From an uncultured Bacilli bacterium (GTDB lineage Bacteria > Bacillota_I > Bacilli_A > RF39 > UBA660), in contig CALVQZ010000053.1 of the NCBI GenBank assembly GCA_944358275.1, forward strand, positions 1 to 5,604: a stretch of DNA of 5,604 nucleotides, given 5' to 3'. A model generated the notes under the pieces. That model saw only the letters and a program-made list of their open reading frames with translations, made no database searches and was not told the origin of the DNA. The position numbers were made by a program, and so were the translations under genes. Below are positions 1 to 5,561 of the stretch, piece by piece (within the stretch, counting starts at the first letter, position 1; the number at the start of each line of letters is the position of its first letter).

Positions 1-120
1 AGTATTAGAAAAATCCAAATATGCAAGTGATGAAAATACTAAATTATCTATATCATTAAAGCACTTCTCACTAAAAGTTATATCGCCATAATTATCTACA
101 TAACTAAATAGATTTGCCAT
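1..120 (-). CDS. DUF2974 / Mbeg1-like putative alpha/beta hydrolase (N-terminal 40 residues only)
   Basis: An open frame starts at the ATG at 120-118 and runs off the left edge, giving 40 residues that begin MANLFSYVDNYGDITFSEKC and continue FNDIDNLVFSSLAYLDFSNT. The pattern of a short start, then 'Y-x-x-x-x-G-D-(I/L)-(S/T)-F', then 'F-N-(D/E)-(I/V)-D-N-L-(I/V)', then 'S-x-L-(A/S)-Y-(L/V)-D-F' is what I know from the start of DUF2974 (Mbeg1-like) proteins, a lipase-like alpha/beta hydrolase family. The nucleophile elbow and the rest of the fold lie outside the window, so activity cannot be judged. The start overlaps the last 17 nt of the upstream membrane-protein gene in another frame. Only a weak Shine-Dalgarno (GAG at 131-133, 10 nt upstream) is seen, so it is probably co-transcribed and translationally coupled. 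The frame is too short to be listed by length alone; recognition rests on residue pattern from memory. Confidence 0.72.
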   Translation of the reverse strand, partial: MANLFSYVDNYGDITFSEKCFNDIDNLVFSSLAYLDFSNT

Positions 121-781
121 TTTTTAACTTCTCTATTACTTTATCATATATTGTAAATTTTGGATATGCATTTTTAATATGACGATATAAACTAGAATTA
201 GAGTCTAACCATTCTAATACTTTAGTACGAATAAATTGAGTATTATCTTTTGCTTGTTTTTTTATTTCCTTTTTTATTTTATTCATTACATTAAATGAAA
301 TAATATTATCTATAACATATATAACAAATAAAACTATAGATAATATGATTATTAAAGTTGAATTTAATAAGTCAACCATATTTACAACAAACGGATGCAA
401 CAAATATACAACTAAACATCCTAATATTCCAAATGGTATCATAGTTTCTAAACAAATTCTACCATTTATATTGAACTTTCTATTAGAATAGTCCCACCAT
501 CTTGCTTTAAATAATTTTTCCATAAAAAATGAAGTAAAATATTCTAAAACTGAACAAATTAAAATTGCTTTTAAAAATACACCCAAGGCATCAGATGTAT
601 CTTTACCAATTAGTAAAATTATTGCAAGTACTCCATATCCATATATAGGACAAATTGGACCTAATAAAAAACCTCTATTAACAAACTTTTTAAGAGAAAA
701 AAAACTATATATGACTTCCATCAACCATCCTAAAAATGAATAAATAATAAAATATAAGAAATATTTACAAAATAATTCCAT
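104..781 (-). CDS. CmpB-like putative type IV ABC transporter permease (PF06541-type membrane protein)
   Basis: This 225-residue protein has about five membrane segments (roughly residues 5-27, 42-59, 68-88, 109-129, 139-161) and a basic, helical cytoplasmic tail. It carries the conserved pattern I know from the family named 'putative ABC-transporter type IV' (CmpB-like): SFLGWLxE (15-22), NRGFLxGPxCPIYGxG (35-50), LEYxTSxxME (79-88), RWWDYS (94-99), NxNGRICL (104-111) and FG (117-118). The length is typical. The family name is historical: no ATPase or binding protein is encoded nearby, and transport has not been shown as far as I know, so the role is open. The start is the ATG at 781-779, which has an AGGAG at 789-793 seven nt upstream. 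A promoter lies just before it and a terminator separates it from the sortase gene. It overlaps the start of the DUF2974 gene, which suggests a two-gene unit. Confidence 0.88.
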   Translation of the reverse strand: MELFCKYFLYFIIYSFLGWLMEVIYSFFSLKKFVNRGFLLGPICPIYGYGVLAIILLIGKDTSDALGVFLKAILICSVLEYFTSFFMEKLFKARWWDYSNRKFNINGRICLETMIPFGILGCLVVYLLHPFVVNMVDLLNSTLIIILSIVLFVIYVIDNIISFNVMNKIKKEIKKQAKDNTQFIRTKVLEWLDSNSSLYRHIKNAYPKFTIYDKVIEKLKNGKSI

Positions 782-802
782 GATACCACTCCTAATAGTA
801 CA

Positions 803-831
803 ATTATATAAAATTTTTCTAAACTCTACAA
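803..831 (-). promoter_or_regulatory. Promoter of the CmpB-like / DUF2974 unit
   Basis: On the minus strand a perfect TATAAT (808-803) is preceded, with a 17-nt spacer, by TTGTAG (831-826), which matches the -35 consensus at its first three bases. The predicted RNA start near 796 leaves a leader of about 15 nt that begins almost at the AGGAG ribosome site. The -10 box is strong and the -35 weak, and AT-rich DNA gives chance matches. Its position, between an upstream terminator and a gene with a good ribosome site, supports it. Confidence 0.55.
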
Positions 832-865
832 TACAAACTTAAACATTTACTATTACTAATTTCAT

Positions 866-894
866 AAATAAAAAAGTAGCAAAGAAGTGCTACT
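866..894 (-). terminator. Rho-independent terminator of the sortase gene
   Basis: Read on the minus strand, a perfect 7-bp stem AGTAGCA/TGCTACT (894-888 with 881-875) encloses a 6-nt loop. It is followed by T5 (874-870), an A and T3. It starts 21 nt after the sortase stop codon, which fits a terminator for that gene. The plus-strand flank has no T-run, so it works one way only. Confidence 0.8.
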
Positions 895-914
895 CTAACA
901 AATACAAAAATAAC

Positions 915-1661
915 TTAAATTTCTTTAATCTTCTTTGCATTAACTATTAAAAATGAATTTTTAGGGTTATATATACATGTCTGCAATATTAACAATTCAT
1001 CATTTTCTGAAGCTTCAATATCCGTTTGATAAATCGAGTTGCTTAATACTTCTATATGCTTTTTTCTATCTTTTGGACTTACTATCATATGTTCATAATC
1101 ATTTGTTACTATTTGAACACTAAATATTTCATATATCATTGTCTTACTACCCGTCCATATATGTATATATTTATGATTTTTATAAAATTCTTGTTCCAAA
1201 TATTTTTCTAATTCTTTAAACATTAAATCATATTTTGTTGAATTATGCCCATAAATATTTATTTGATTAGAATTAAAATCAGTTCTATAATCTACAAAAA
1301 TACTTCCTGTTTCATCATGTTTTTTATATAAAGAATGATTTAGATAATAATCATTATCAGTACTCTTAACAAGCAAAGTATAAATATCTGTATTTTCTAT
1401 TTTTAATGTCCCTACTATATCATTATTTGAATAATATTTTTTATAATATTCTAAATCTTTTATATCTGTATTATTCGTATCATTGTTATTTGATTTTAGT
1501 TTCTCATTCAAAGAATTATTCAAAACTTCTAATTGCTCTTTTTCCTTCATATATATTTTTTCTTCTTCTTTTTTTAATTCAATCATTGAAACACATTGAA
1601 AAATACATATAAATAATACAAATATAATAAGTAAATTATATATCACTTTCTTTTTTTTCAT
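915..1661 (-). CDS. Class B sortase (SrtB-type transpeptidase), catalytic Arg position not conserved
   Basis: Sortases cut a C-terminal sorting motif on exported proteins and join the protein to the cell wall. From the ATG at 1661-1659 the product is 248 residues: a KKKK start, one membrane anchor (about 5-25), a charged coiled-coil-like linker (28-57), and a class B-type sortase domain (about 70-248). Visible landmarks are IVGTLKI (82-88), the GSIFVDYRTD strand (119-128), NIYGH with catalytic His139, and LILQTC with catalytic Cys229. In SrtB proteins the catalytic Arg sits eight residues after the Cys; here that place is Phe237, preceded by Ser236, and no nearby Arg replaces it. The start at 1661 is chosen for the MKKKK-plus-anchor N-terminus, GGGGG at 1666-1670 four nt upstream, and a normal leader length. 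An ATG at 1691 (258 residues, AAGGA only 3 nt upstream) is possible. The gene is monocistronic with its own promoter and terminator. No substrate with a sorting signal lies in the window. Confidence 0.9.
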   Translation of the reverse strand: MKKKKVIYNLLIIFVLFICIFQCVSMIELKKEEEKIYMKEKEQLEVLNNSLNEKLKSNNNDTNNTDIKDLEYYKKYYSNNDIVGTLKIENTDIYTLLVKSTDNDYYLNHSLYKKHDETGSIFVDYRTDFNSNQINIYGHNSTKYDLMFKELEKYLEQEFYKNHKYIHIWTGSKTMIYEIFSVQIVTNDYEHMIVSPKDRKKHIEVLSNSIYQTDIEASENDELLILQTCIYNPKNSFLIVNAKKIKEI

Positions 1662-1710
1662 ATTTCCCCCATTATAATCATCAACAAACATAATTCCTTA
1701 TGTGTTGCTT

Positions 1711-1739
1711 ATAATACATATTTTATAATTTCTTGTCAA
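1711..1739 (-). promoter_or_regulatory. Near-consensus promoter of the sortase gene
   Basis: On the minus strand TTGACA (1739-1734) and TATTAT (1716-1711) are separated by exactly 17 nt, a perfect -35 and a five-of-six -10. The RNA would begin near 1704, giving about 43 nt of leader to the ATG at 1661 but only about 12 nt to the alternative ATG at 1691. No operator-like repeat overlaps it, so expression may be constitutive. Confidence 0.75.
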
Positions 1740-1760
1740 TCATTTTAACACAATCATAAC

Positions 1761-1791
1761 ATAAATAAAAAGTGACTTCTTCAGTCACTTT
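1761..1791 (-). terminator. Rho-independent terminator ending the YihY operon
   Basis: On the minus strand a 9-bp stem built around AGTGACT/AGTCACT (1791-1783 with 1777-1769, including two A-T pairs at its base) encloses a 5-nt loop. It is followed by a T-rich run TTTTATTTAT (1770-1761). It lies about 60 nt after the YihY stop codon and upstream of the sortase promoter, so it closes the three-gene unit. The plus-strand flank has only a short T3 and is not a convincing terminator. Confidence 0.78.
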
Positions 1792-1808
1792 GTCAATAAT
1801 ATATGACC

Positions 1809-1836
1809 GCTATAAGGAGATTAGTAATCTTATAGC
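1809..1836. other. Extra hairpin in the 3' untranslated region after YihY
   Basis: GCTATAAG (1809-1816) and CTTATAGC (1829-1836) form a perfect 8-bp inverted repeat around a 12-nt loop. An alternative fold pairs GCTATA/TATAGC outside and AGATT (1818-1822) with AATCT (1826-1830) inside, leaving a 3-nt bulge. No T-run follows on either strand, so it is not a terminator by itself. It lies between the YihY stop codon and the terminator, where it could protect the mRNA 3' end, bind a protein, or do nothing. Confidence 0.5.
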
Positions 1837-1849
1837 CTATGTGGATTTA

Positions 1850-2683
1850 TCATCCATCTATATTATTTACATTATCAACATCTTCTATACCTGCATTTAT
1901 TATAAGACCTATCACAAATATATAAGCTAGTATATATACCCATGTTAATAGTACTATTATATTAGAAATACTTCCATAGAGTATATCATAATGTGCTATG
2001 TTTCCTACCCAAAATGAATATATTTGTGTTGCTAGCATCCACATGATAGTCGTAAATAATGATCCTTTTGTAACACATTTGCTTTTTATTTCTTTACTAG
2101 GTGCAATAGTATAAATTATTTTTATTATTATGTATATGTAAATAAATGATAATGGATATTTTAATATGTAATATATTACTAATATTTCATCTGAAATGTG
2201 TTTGAAAATTGTTAAGTTAGAAATAAAATTGAATATAAAATCACCAAATGCTGGAATAATTATTAAGAATAGTATTAGTGCTACTATAAAGAATGTCATA
2301 ATAATTGATTTTATTCTTTTTTCTATTTCATTTTTACTCTTTACTTTATATATAACATCTGATGCCGTTATTATAGCATATGCCCCTGTTGATGTTAACC
2401 ATATTGCAGTTACTATAAATACTAAAACGCTAAAGTCAAACCCTCTACCATTTATTAGTGGTAATAATAAATCACTTACAGCATCTGGAAATGTCTCATT
2501 TATAAATGTTGTAATAGAATCTAATGACACAGAAAATGCACCTAGAATAGCTGCTAATAAGGTAATAAGAGGTACAACTGTTAATACAAATGAAAAAGCA
2601 AGTTGTCCTGGTAAAATAGACATTACAGGCTTTTTAATTATTTTTATTATTTTTTTTAGATTTCTTCTTATTTTATTTATCAC
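1850..2683 (-). CDS. YihY/BrkB (UPF0761-type) family inner-membrane protein
   Basis: This 277-residue protein has about six membrane segments (roughly 28-50, 84-107, 126-150, 166-195, 205-226, 238-264) and a basic N-terminus. Family marks are the first-helix pattern LAFSFVLTVVPLITL (28-42) and the closing pattern YGSxxNIIVLLxWxYxxxxxxxxGxxINA (236-264). In many relatives the closing motif reads G-x-E-x-N-A; here the Glu position is Ile261. YihY was once called ribonuclease BN, but that enzyme is a different protein, so no RNase role should be inferred. The function is unproven; relatives have been linked to envelope transport and virulence. The start is a GTG (2683-2681) that overlaps the upstream TGA as GTGA. 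No good ribosome site is seen, since AAGGA lies about 15 nt upstream, so translation probably depends on coupling to the receptor gene. The stop TGA is followed at once by an in-frame TAA. Confidence 0.88.
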   Translation of the reverse strand: MINKIRRNLKKIIKIIKKPVMSILPGQLAFSFVLTVVPLITLLAAILGAFSVSLDSITTFINETFPDAVSDLLLPLINGRGFDFSVLVFIVTAIWLTSTGAYAIITASDVIYKVKSKNEIEKRIKSIIMTFFIVALILFLIIIPAFGDFIFNFISNLTIFKHISDEILVIYYILKYPLSFIYIYIIIKIIYTIAPSKEIKSKCVTKGSLFTTIMWMLATQIYSFWVGNIAHYDILYGSISNIIVLLTWVYILAYIFVIGLIINAGIEDVDNVNNIDG

Positions 2684-4716
2684 TTTTTAACTTTAGCTTC
2701 CTTGCTATCTTTATTATTTTTTACCTCAAGAACCGCATCATTTATAGCATCTTCTATCAGCTTTATATCATTTAAAATCATACTATATCCTAGTGTAGCA
2801 CCTTTTTCATGTGGTAAATCTTTCATAAGTTTATATATCTTTCTCATATATAAAACTACCTGATCTTCATTATATCCTACCATATATATCATAAACTCAT
2901 TACCATCTGTTCTTATAATATCTGTATTTTTTACTTGATTATTTATAAGAATATTAGCTGCAGCTTTAATAACAATATCTCCTTCTTGATAACCAAATTG
3001 ATTATTTATATCTTTTAAATCATTTAAATCAATTACAATTATAGCTTGTGGATAAACTTTATTTTCATCCCATTTATCTAAATTAGCATTCAAATAATTT
3101 CTATTTTTTAATGATGTCAAAGGATCTATATATCTAGATTTTTCTTCGTTTAATTTAGCTTTTCTTTCCTTTTTTAATCTTAATACAAACAATATTATAA
3201 CAACTATACCTGCAAATATTGCATAATAGAAGAATGATATTGACTCTAAAAAATTATTATTCATTATATTAAACATTCCTTGATTCTTAAATTTAGTGTG
3301 ATTAACATTAGACAAATAATATTGAAATACCTCACTAAATGTGTTATTAGTACTATCTCTTTTTATTAAGAAACTATAATTTAAATCTAGTATTCCTTCA
3401 AATACTATATAATAGTCTTTTAATTTAGTATTTTTATAAAAATTATAAGTATTTAAATCCAATAAAATTAAAGGTTCTTGATTTTTAAGTAAGTTATTTA
3501 TTTTTGAATAAGTTTTAATAGATACTCTAGTATTATTATTGATATAATTAGTAAGTGCTGTATCTTTAAGTGCATATAATTCTTTTCCAGATAAACTTGA
3601 TAATGAATCAACTACAACATTATTGCCAATATGAGACAATATAACATATGAGCTATTATATACATTGATAGTTTCATTACTACTAGTCGAATCAAAACCA
3701 TAATAATTAAATATTATATCTATTTCACCTTCATCAAATGCTTTTTTTAATGCTTTTAATGAATTGTATTTTTTTAGTTGAAACTCAACTCCTGCAAATT
3801 TTTCAAAACCACTTAGAAATTCTAAATTCAATCCCTTACTATTTGATATCTCGTATGGACTATTTTCAATATAACCATATATATATTTCTTGCCTTTAAA
3901 AGTAGAAATAGTTCTATCATCGATTTCCTTAACTTTAAAATAATATTCACTCATATTTTTAGAAAATATTTTTCCAAAATTGTTATCATACCATCTATTA
4001 TATAACTTAGTAAATATACTATCTAACTTATTATTTTCATTACTAATCGATAATACATACTTATTAGATAAATTAGACAAATTATTAACAATAAAATAAT
4101 CATTCATAACAATTTCTTTTAAGTACCTATTCTTTGGAACTACTACATAATCAACTTCTTCTTCATCAAATGCATTAAGTAATTGAACATCATCATTATA
4201 ATTAGTAAATGTTAAACTATTTTCATATGATAAATATTCAGTTACACTTGATAAATTAGATGTTAAAACACCTATTTTGTAGTTAGAAAGTTGCGATAAA
4301 TCTTGAATTTTTTTATTAGTTTTACTTAAAATTACATAATCATCTTCATAAAACAATAAATCATTTCTTCCTATATCATCAGCCTCATTTATTATTTTAA
4401 ATAAATAATTACCTGATGGAGTATCAGAATTTAATGAATATGAAACCCTATTAAGTGAAAGTCCCGTCTCTGCTTCAAAATAATCTAAAAATGATAAGAA
4501 AATATCATCTTCACTTGCTGAAAACAAAGGAAGTTCATTCATAATATATATATCTATCATACTTTTCTTATTATCTTCAATCCATTTTTTCTCTGATAAA
4601 GTAAGTTCAGTACTATTTCTATTTGAGTTTATTACAAATATTATTATTCCTATTAAAATTATTGCTATTATTCCAATGATGATAAACAATTTTTTATTGT
4701 TCTTCTTCATTTTCAT
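2680..4716 (-). CDS. Membrane receptor: two PBPb-like sensor domains, TM helix, degenerate GGDEF domain
   Basis: The 678-residue protein has an N-terminal anchor (about 10-30) and a linker reading LTLSEKKWIED, typical just before bacterial solute-binding (family 3, PBPb) sensor domains. Two such domains follow (about 50-255 and 270-480); the second is the clearer, with 'YGYIENSPYEISNSKGLNLEFLSGF'-like residues from 280 and GEIDIIF at 330-336. A second membrane helix (about 495-514) leads to a cytoplasmic GGDEF domain (527-665). Kept in that domain are DPLTSLKNR (531-539), Asp563, an IN(N) (570-572) and GD at 579-580, which fit metal and guanine contacts. The signature is Asp604-Gly-Asn606-Glu-Phe608 instead of GG(D/E)EF, so a metal-ligand position is Asn, and no RxxD inhibitory site is present. 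Diguanylate cyclase activity is therefore doubtful. It overlaps both neighbouring genes. The ATG at 4710 (GAGG 9 nt upstream) is at least as likely a start as 4716 (3 nt). Confidence 0.87.
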   Translation of the reverse strand: MKMKKNNKKLFIIIGIIAIILIGIIIFVINSNRNSTELTLSEKKWIEDNKKSMIDIYIMNELPLFSASEDDIFLSFLDYFEAETGLSLNRVSYSLNSDTPSGNYLFKIINEADDIGRNDLLFYEDDYVILSKTNKKIQDLSQLSNYKIGVLTSNLSSVTEYLSYENSLTFTNYNDDVQLLNAFDEEEVDYVVVPKNRYLKEIVMNDYFIVNNLSNLSNKYVLSISNENNKLDSIFTKLYNRWYDNNFGKIFSKNMSEYYFKVKEIDDRTISTFKGKKYIYGYIENSPYEISNSKGLNLEFLSGFEKFAGVEFQLKKYNSLKALKKAFDEGEIDIIFNYYGFDSTSSNETINVYNSSYVILSHIGNNVVVDSLSSLSGKELYALKDTALTNYINNNTRVSIKTYSKINNLLKNQEPLILLDLNTYNFYKNTKLKDYYIVFEGILDLNYSFLIKRDSTNNTFSEVFQYYLSNVNHTKFKNQGMFNIMNNNFLESISFFYYAIFAGIVVIILFVLRLKKERKAKLNEEKSRYIDPLTSLKNRNYLNANLDKWDENKVYPQAIIVIDLNDLKDINNQFGYQEGDIVIKAAANILINNQVKNTDIIRTDGNEFMIYMVGYNEDQVVLYMRKIYKLMKDLPHEKGATLGYSMILNDIKLIEDAINDAVLEVKNNKDSKEAKVKK

Positions 4717-5191
4717 CTACCTCACTAATTATTTCATCGTGTACCCATGAAATATTTTCATTTTTTTTATTTTTATAACCAATTAAATTATAGTTTGCAT
4801 CTTCATTTTTTATAAAAAATTGAAAATCATAAAACTCTATTTCTTCCTTCTTAAATTTTTCTACAACTTCCTTAGATTTATCCTTCATTTTATCTATAGT
4901 ATTTTCTTCAGTTGTTGCTTTTATACTTATATTTATTATTTTACCTTTTATATTTATTGAAACATCAGTTATATTCTCATCACTTTTTATAAAATCTATA
5001 ATTTCATTTTTCTTTTCTTCAGTTATTTCAACTTCTTCAATACCATCTAACCTATCTCCATATACTGCATATTCATCAACTGGATCTAAATATGCCTTTA
5101 ATGCAACAAATCCAAATATACAAAAAATTGCAAATAAAATCAAAACTATATATATTCTATTATTTAAAATAAATTTCCATACTTTTTTCAA
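4694..5191 (-). CDS. Small single-pass membrane-anchored protein of unknown function
   Basis: I do not recognise a named family with certainty. From the TTG at 5191-5189 the product has 165 residues: a basic start (MKKVWKF), one membrane helix (about 13-31), then an extracellular part that opens with DPVDEYAVYGDRLDGIEEVEI (first residue about 36). The predicted order is helix (ITEEKKNEIIDFIKS), two strands (ITDVSINIKG, KIINISIKA), helix (TIDKMKDKSKEVVEKF) and strand (YDFQFFIK). A small alpha-beta-beta-alpha-beta domain like this recalls the Asp23/AmaP-type folds, but that is inference only. The tail is acidic (DENEEEQ). TTG is chosen because AGGAG at 5204-5200 lies 8 nt before it; the GTG at 5200 overlaps that ribosome site and is unlikely. 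It is the first gene of the unit and overlaps the receptor gene by 17-23 nt, which suggests a partner or accessory role for the receptor. Confidence 0.78.
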   Translation of the reverse strand: MKKVWKFILNNRIYIVLILFAIFCIFGFVALKAYLDPVDEYAVYGDRLDGIEEVEITEEKKNEIIDFIKSDENITDVSINIKGKIINISIKATTEENTIDKMKDKSKEVVEKFKKEEIEFYDFQFFIKNEDANYNLIGYKNKKNENISWVHDEIISEVDENEEEQ

Positions 5192-5199
5192 TATTACCA

Positions 5200-5204
5200 C
5201 TCCT
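5200..5204 (-). promoter_or_regulatory. Ribosome binding site deciding a TTG start
   Basis: AGGAG on the minus strand, extended as AGGAGTGGTA, lies 8 nt before TTG at 5191. The same 10-nt extended site precedes the CmpB-like gene at 793-784. It resembles the 16S-complementary AGGAGGTGAT with one base missing. This makes the TTG, not the in-frame GTG at 5200, the likely start. Confidence 0.7.
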
Positions 5205-5215
5205 AGCTATTTTAT

Positions 5216-5244
5216 ATTATACTATAAATCTAAAATATATTCAA
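5216..5244 (-). promoter_or_regulatory. Promoter of the anchored protein / receptor / YihY operon
   Basis: On the minus strand TTGAAT (5244-5239) and a perfect TATAAT (5221-5216) are 17 nt apart. The DNA upstream (about 5245-5262) is almost all A/T, as in UP elements. The RNA would start near 5209, only a few nt before the AGGAG ribosome site. This is the only good promoter seen for the three-gene unit. Confidence 0.68.
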
Positions 5245-5313
5245 ATAATATTAAATTTTTAATATGCAACATTTAATTATAAGAAAAAAATCATAACAAA
5301 AGCGTTTTAAAAA

Positions 5314-5334
5314 TAATGTATATCTTATATATTA
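5314..5334. repeat. AT-rich imperfect dyad, possible operator
   Basis: TAAT-G-TATA-TCT-TATA-T-ATTA has 2-fold symmetry over 21 bp with only one mismatched pair in each 9-bp arm. It sits about 70-90 nt upstream of the -35 box of the leftward operon. In DNA this AT-rich such dyads arise by chance, so it is a weak candidate binding site. Confidence 0.25.
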
Positions 5335-5450
5335 CGATTTAAAGATGTGTATACCCTAATAATTTAAGTAATCAAATATTACAATATGCCTCCTATAAAT
5401 ACAAAGTTATATACGAATCAAATTGAATTCAAAAATCATTAAACAAAAAA

Positions 5451-5540
5451 GGAGTTCATATTAATAACTCTTAAGTCCGGGACTTTGACAGTTTTAAATT
5501 AACGAAATCGTGTAAACCATTGAAAAATGGTTATTTTTTT
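5451..5540 (+). ncRNA. Candidate structured small RNA or leader, family not recognised
   Basis: Within 90 nt there are three consecutive hairpins on the plus strand: GAGTT/AACTC (5452-5456 with 5466-5470, 9-nt loop), AAGTC-CGG-GACTT (5473-5485), and a terminator hairpin (5515-5532) with a T-run. In addition TTGACA (5485-5490) can pair with TGTCAA (5540-5545), closing a domain around the terminator. The plus strand has no protein gene upstream that the terminator could serve, since the neighbour points away, so a short non-coding transcript or a regulated leader is the simplest reading. I found no good plus-strand promoter for it, and it matches no riboswitch or housekeeping RNA signature that I know. 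Some of the hairpin symmetry would also serve a weak minus-strand terminator (T6 at 5449-5444). Confidence 0.35.
5515..5540 (+). terminator. Plus-strand intrinsic terminator with GAAA loop
   Basis: A perfect 7-bp stem AACCATT/AATGGTT (5515-5521 with 5526-5532) closes a GAAA tetraloop and is followed by A and then T7 (5534-5540). This is a textbook form. The minus-strand side has no T-run. It must end a plus-strand transcript that begins within about the previous 300 nt. Confidence 0.72.
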
Positions 5541-5561
5541 GTCAATTTTTCTTTTTTTCTA

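Noticed and set aside
1406..1612. 68-codon plus-strand open frame opposite the sortase gene
   Set aside because: It lies antisense to the anchor and linker coding region of a clear sortase, is rich in Tyr/Leu from reversed Asn/Lys codons, and has no ribosome site.
1768..1796. TTGACA on the minus strand at 1796-1791 as a second sortase promoter
   Set aside because: No -10-like hexamer lies 16-18 nt downstream, where the terminator hairpin falls instead.
2196..2690. 164-codon plus-strand open frame opposite the YihY gene
   Set aside because: It mirrors the coding strand of a recognisable YihY protein, lacks a ribosome site, and resembles no family I know.
5296..5311. Catabolite-control (cre-like) site around AAAAGCGTTTT
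   Set aside because: The outer TG and CA positions of the cre consensus are missing and only the central symmetric part fits, which is common in AT-rich DNA.
5386..5442. 18-codon plus-strand frame beginning MPPINTK
   Set aside because: There is no ribosome site before the ATG and the frame is short enough to be chance.
5485..5513. TTGACA at 5485-5490 as a plus-strand -35 box
   Set aside because: The -10 place reads TCGTGT, so it is more likely part of RNA pairing with TGTCAA at 5540-5545.
5451..5540. tracrRNA or other CRISPR-related RNA
   Set aside because: There is no repeat array, no anti-repeat partner and no cas gene in the window; hairpins plus a terminator alone are not enough.
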